From: a virus
Reading direction: 5' to 3' (one strand)
IMG/VR virus record: IMGVR_UViG_3300009418_000034
Location: 1 to 41,000 of that record
DNA: 41,000 nt
A program made the translations under genes and the position numbers. Of this stretch, positions 37,206 through 41,000 are shown one piece after another. Within the stretch, counting starts at the first letter, position 1. Every line of letters starts with the position of its first letter. The notes beneath the pieces were generated by a model. It was not told the DNA's origin and searched no databases. It saw only the letters and a list, made by a program, of their open reading frames with translations.

Positions 37206-38372
37206 TTACGGGAATGAGTAACCCATTTGTTCTTGAGCTTGTTCCATCGCTTTTATTTTTGGATCGTCCGGGCCAGTAGGCATAAATGGGGCTAAGAGAG
37301 GTTGACCCATTATACCTCCACCCAGTGGATGTTCTTCCCTAAATCGTTCAGGATCATAGTATTGAGATCCCTGCTGTTTTAGGGTCCATGCATTTATTTC
37401 GTCTTCAGTAATGTTGTACGTCTCTTGAATGATCCGTGCAAGCTCGGCATTCTCAGGGCCTTTCGCTTTCGCATGAACAACCGCTTGTATCTGACCATCC
37501 CGACCCTTGTCTTTAAGGGACGTGATTACTGTGCTTGCTTGCACATTAATATCTGGTGGAGCCACAATATTCGCCTCTTGTAGGCGGCGCATCACATCCG
37601 CACGAATCTTCGCGTATTGTTCCGGGAAATCATCAGCGTCGGCTGAAACATCCATAAAGTCCAGCATGTTCAAGGTTTGTTCTTCTACCAGCTTAAATAG
37701 CTGTAAGGGATCTACTTGTTGTACATGCCCTATGTTCGCATCCCATAGATCTATCATAGCAGCCTGTCCACCTCTTCCCGAAGCGTGAAGCATTTTCTTC
37801 AGTGCGTTCAACTTTTCACCACGAGTTTTCGGGTTGTTATCTGCCAGCATATTTGAAATCAAAGGACCCCCCACTTGAGCCCAAAAAGTATCTTCAGATT
37901 TTTTGTTCCTGTCGGAGTTTATTTGTCCCTCATAGGCAACTGAGCGGCTTTCTGCATCACTGGGAGCTGCACCAAACCCCGGCTCTGTTGCTTCAATCCT
38001 ATCAGCCTCACCCATAAAATATTCTGCGATGATGGTCTTGCCAGCCGAAAGATTCGCATTTGCCTGTGACCGGTAGTCATCTGCCAGAGTCCGATTTCTG
38101 ACATTCCAAAGCCCTTTTTGTCTGGACAATGCCCGTGACCCAATGTCAGAATCTGCACCATACTCCTCTATCATAGAATCCAACTGAGAAGGGTCAACGG
38201 CGGTCTTTATATAATCGTGAGCTTGTGCTATGTCAGTTTGTTCTGTCTGCCAATTTCGCTTTTCTTCTGCTGCCTGTCGTTCGGCACGACGTTGCATAGT
38301 GGGATCTATTTGCTCTGCCGCACCCTCGAAAAACCCAGTTCCAAAATCCTGCATTGCCCGTAAAATGGCCAT
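37206..38372 (-). CDS. virion-type hypothetical protein
   Basis: This 388-residue protein starts at ATG 38372, overlapping the upstream stop as TAATG. The start (MAILRAMQDFGTGFFEGAAE) is reminiscent of the G-x(n)-G-A-A-E-Q motif in the two small genes at 5399 and 5638. The rest is helical (RRAERQAAEEKRNWQTEQTD) and mixed, with EEQTLNMLDFMDVSADADDF. It lies between two giant or coiled-coil proteins, so a virion component is likely. No family recognised. Confidence 0.6.
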   Translation of the reverse strand: MAILRAMQDFGTGFFEGAAEQIDPTMQRRAERQAAEEKRNWQTEQTDIAQAHDYIKTAVDPSQLDSMIEEYGADSDIGSRALSRQKGLWNVRNRTLADDYRSQANANLSAGKTIIAEYFMGEADRIEATEPGFGAAPSDAESRSVAYEGQINSDRNKKSEDTFWAQVGGPLISNMLADNNPKTRGEKLNALKKMLHASGRGGQAAMIDLWDANIGHVQQVDPLQLFKLVEEQTLNMLDFMDVSADADDFPEQYAKIRADVMRRLQEANIVAPPDINVQASTVITSLKDKGRDGQIQAVVHAKAKGPENAELARIIQETYNITEDEINAWTLKQQGSQYYDPERFREEHPLGGGIMGQPLLAPFMPTGPDDPKIKAMEQAQEQMGYSFP

Positions 38373-41000
38373 TATTTAACCCTCGTCATGTCCACGTCAA
38401 TCTTATTGTAGTCTACCATATCACGTCCGCGCATCGCGCCCGGCATAACGGCATGACGCGGTATCTCATCTGAGATCACGCCGCGATACGTACCGGGAGG
38501 ACCCCAGCCGTCACGGAAGTTGAATTGATATATCGTCAGACTAGAAGGCGAAGCTCCTACTCTTACGATGTTCTCCTTGATGTCCCTGTCGCTACCAGCA
38601 ATGGCAACAGCAGCCTTCCCGGCAAAGTTACCCATTTGACCCCAGAAGCCCGGACCCTTTGCCGGAGGATTGTAGCTGACCCCCGCAAGGAAAGAGCTTA
38701 TTTCTTTTCTTTCATCAGCTTTAAAATCGTCGAACCAATTCGCTGGACCGGGCGCAAATTCAACGGCATAGCCGCCAAGAACTCTGTCAACCTGACTGTC
38801 TGAAATCGTTGGATACTTATTAATCAGATGCCGCCTTATCTTCTCATTATCAGGGGCTCCGTAGCTCTCCTCTATCTGCGCGTCATAGAGGTCTTGATTA
38901 GAAGGGGGGATTGTTATCGTCCTTGTTTTTCTTTCAAAACGAGTTTCCTCCCGATCCTCCCGCTCATATCTTGAATCGCCCGGGTCCCCTGATCCCCGGA
39001 TAATCTTGTGGGTTCTATCGTCATAGTCTACCTGCACCTGTATAGATTTACCGGCTTGCAAAGCCTTTATTTGACTAAGGTCGAGACTCTTTTTACCGCC
39101 GGTAAATGTCAAGCCCTGTGCTACATTCCCTGCATCATCCGTGTCCCCTTCGGAAAATGAATCCCGAGGTATCCTCTGGTCGTTCATCCCTGTGAGGCCA
39201 GCACCTAAAGCGTCAAGGATGTTTTGACTGCCGCTATCCACTAACGTCTGAGGATCTCCGGCGGGATCAACAAATCCTTCTGGAGGCATATACGTGGTGT
39301 GATTTGTTCTAAGGTTTTCTTTGGTTTCGTTAAGTCCCATATCCTCTATAATAGATGCGGCCCTGATTGTTTTTTGAACCCCTCCCTTGGACATAAACCC
39401 AGTCCAATAAGAGTCTATCTGCGCCTCGCGACGCTCGTTGGTTCTCTTTGTTATCTTCCAAGCTTCCTGACGAACGCCCCACTCTTTGGCCATCTGTTCT
39501 TCTTGATCATTGTAGGACGACTGCCACTGCCTACGGGCCTCTTTGAACTTGTCGTAGTCAAGGTTGTGCCTTTTCGCTGCATCAAGGATTGGCGCCTCTT
39601 GCGACTTGCCTTTCAGTAGCATGTCGTTTTCTATTTCGTCTTCAGCCAGTGCCGTCTTTCTTTCGTTGAGCCCATACTCACGAGCCGCCTCGGCAACGGA
39701 AAATGCATGTGCTTCGTCGCTCTGCCTTACGGCTTGCTCAAACTTCTGTGCGTCAAGGCCAAGCTCTGCTCCCAAGTGTCCGTATCGAGAGAGACGCTCT
39801 TCATCTTGTAGCCTGACATTCTCTGCCATTTGCGTGGCGTCAAGGCCCATCTGCCTCATCTGTGCGCCAAAGTTCTGCTCAAACTCATAAGACTTTTGCT
39901 CAAATGCCTTGTCTGAAATGGCCATCGCATGCTCTACTTGCTCCCTCTCCAGCCCCATCTTTTCAGACTGTAGACCCAGCTCAGAGTTAAACTGCTCATT
40001 GGTCTGATCCATCCGATCCCGCTCAAGGGTAAGACCCTTTTCTTCAAGGTCCATACGGCGTTTGTCACTGCGCTCCGCAATTGTCTGACCTCTGCCCTGT
40101 AGCCTAAGCTCTTCCTGTGCTTGCGATCCCTGCTGCTGCAACTGCTGCTTCGCCATCGTCTGACGACCACCAGCGTCACCGCCGGACATTAATGAATTTA
40201 TCTCAGTATCGGATGGGTCCCTGCCAAACTGCTCATTGAAAGCCTGTCTCAACTGACCAGCAGCCTGCTGTCTCTCCATTTCTGCATCCGGTGACCCGGG
40301 AGCAGCATCTTGGATACCTGAGACATCAACGCCAAGAGCTGCGGCAGTAGCACCGCCCTCTCCACCAAACATCTCAGCTTCAGCAAGGCCAGCCTGTTGC
40401 CTGCCCATCTCTTCAGTGAACTCTTGTCGCTGTTCCTCAAGGCCCGTCTGCGACTCCAGTCGCTGCTCTTCAAGCCTCTGCTGTTGACCGCCAAGAGTCT
40501 CCATCCCACGGTAACGCCCGGTTAAACCAGCCGCTTCCATTTCCTGTCCTGCTCGTTGAGCTTGCCCGGCCAACTCAGCCTGTCCCCGGCCCAATTCAGC
40601 ACCAAGGGTCTGCCTACCGCCCTCGCCTTCACCAAATATCGTGGCCTCTTCTAATCCAACGCCACGCTCTTTAAGGCCCAACTCTTCTTCGGCGGTCACG
40701 AACTGCTGTGCTTGTTGCGCGGCCTGTAAGCCTAACTCTGTACCAGCTAAGGCGGCACGTTCACGAGATTCCTGTAGCCCAGTCAACGATGCAAGGTTTG
40801 CCCGAGCTTCATCCCGAGCCGCTGCACGAACACTGGCATCAACTTGATTAAGAGCGCGAGCTTCTTCACCGGCAAGCTGCTCAAATCGCCGTTGCATCTG
40901 CCCTTCAGCTCCGGGGTTGAGTGCGAACATACGTCCCAATTGTTCACGCTGTTGCTGGAACTGATCTTTTACAACTTGTGACTGTCTGCCTACCTCTGCA
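38372..41000 (-). CDS. coiled-coil virion protein with C-terminal S74-type domain (start beyond the window)
   Basis: The frame is open across the window edge: codons upstream of the TTG at 40939 read QVVKDQFQQQREQLGRMFAL, so the real start is outside and at least 875 residues are visible. Long Glu/Gln/Arg/Ala-rich heptad-like repeats (LGLQAAQQAQQFVTAEEE, LGLEREQVEHAMAIS) form a coiled coil. The last ~75 residues (SDRDIKENIVRVG, LTIYQFNFRDG, GVISDEIP, YNKIDVDM) match the S74 intramolecular chaperone domain, with Ser and Lys of the cleavage dyad kept. A related domain is on the small gene at 5638. A trimeric fibre or internal coiled-coil protein is likely. Confidence 0.75.
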   Translation of the reverse strand, partial: AEVGRQSQVVKDQFQQQREQLGRMFALNPGAEGQMQRRFEQLAGEEARALNQVDASVRAAARDEARANLASLTGLQESRERAALAGTELGLQAAQQAQQFVTAEEELGLKERGVGLEEATIFGEGEGGRQTLGAELGRGQAELAGQAQRAGQEMEAAGLTGRYRGMETLGGQQQRLEEQRLESQTGLEEQRQEFTEEMGRQQAGLAEAEMFGGEGGATAAALGVDVSGIQDAAPGSPDAEMERQQAAGQLRQAFNEQFGRDPSDTEINSLMSGGDAGGRQTMAKQQLQQQGSQAQEELRLQGRGQTIAERSDKRRMDLEEKGLTLERDRMDQTNEQFNSELGLQSEKMGLEREQVEHAMAISDKAFEQKSYEFEQNFGAQMRQMGLDATQMAENVRLQDEERLSRYGHLGAELGLDAQKFEQAVRQSDEAHAFSVAEAAREYGLNERKTALAEDEIENDMLLKGKSQEAPILDAAKRHNLDYDKFKEARRQWQSSYNDQEEQMAKEWGVRQEAWKITKRTNERREAQIDSYWTGFMSKGGVQKTIRAASIIEDMGLNETKENLRTNHTTYMPPEGFVDPAGDPQTLVDSGSQNILDALGAGLTGMNDQRIPRDSFSEGDTDDAGNVAQGLTFTGGKKSLDLSQIKALQAGKSIQVQVDYDDRTHKIIRGSGDPGDSRYEREDREETRFERKTRTITIPPSNQDLYDAQIEESYGAPDNEKIRRHLINKYPTISDSQVDRVLGGYAVEFAPGPANWFDDFKADERKEISSFLAGVSYNPPAKGPGFWGQMGNFAGKAAVAIAGSDRDIKENIVRVGASPSSLTIYQFNFRDGWGPPGTYRGVISDEIPRHAVMPGAMRGRDMVDYNKIDVDMTRVK

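Overview
The window reads as an internal segment of a tailed-phage genome (Caudoviricetes), probably from an uncultured environmental phage. It has large and small terminase subunits, a portal, a major capsid protein, a DnaB-type helicase and many small tightly packed genes. Many start codons overlap the previous stop (ATGA, GTGA, TAATG), and AGGAGG-type ribosome binding sites fit a bacterial host that uses Shine-Dalgarno initiation. I see no integrase, rRNA or tRNA. No DNA polymerase or primase is recognisable. Both window edges cut leftward genes, so the genome continues on each side. The ~690-residue portal, the 2,028-residue internal-protein-like gene and the lack of any visible tape-measure or sheath gene suggest a podovirus-like particle, but tail genes could lie outside the window.

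Layout. (1) Positions 1-15223, leftward: small regulators and a thermonuclease, a 0.3 kb structured gap, DUF5675, glutaredoxin, terminase small and large subunits, portal, small basic proteins, an S74 chaperone-domain protein, a scaffold-like protein, capsid, decoration-like proteins, a glycosyltransferase and a methyltransferase. (2) Positions 15224-16898: a long strand-switch region without a convincing large gene. On the + strand it folds into an elaborate series of helices, including seven copies of one hairpin type with nearly the same 7-8 nt loop. (3) Positions 16899-31003, rightward, with one leftward regulator: accessory and replication genes. These include a protein with a ribosomal bL12 C-terminal domain, a MoxR ATPase with a VWA/metallopeptidase partner, several small zinc or HTH proteins, a TnpB-like RNA-guided nuclease followed by about 480 nt of structured non-coding DNA, a SWIM protein, a LexA-type winged helix, DnaB, a ~125 nt structured RNA and a Holliday-junction resolvase. 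(4) Positions 31111-41000, leftward: three giant or coiled-coil virion-type proteins ending at a strong leftward terminator.

The terminase, portal, scaffold and capsid genes form the head and packaging module. DnaB and the resolvase suggest a replication strategy that relies on host polymerase and primase. The most unusual material is the non-coding DNA. At least four separate intergenic segments (15.68-16.88 kb, 13.93-14.24 kb, 26.87-27.35 kb and 30.53-30.65 kb) have dense inverted-repeat structure, and the first has the size and character of the giant ornate phage RNAs. All functions are inferred by reading motifs; no database search or folding calculation was run.
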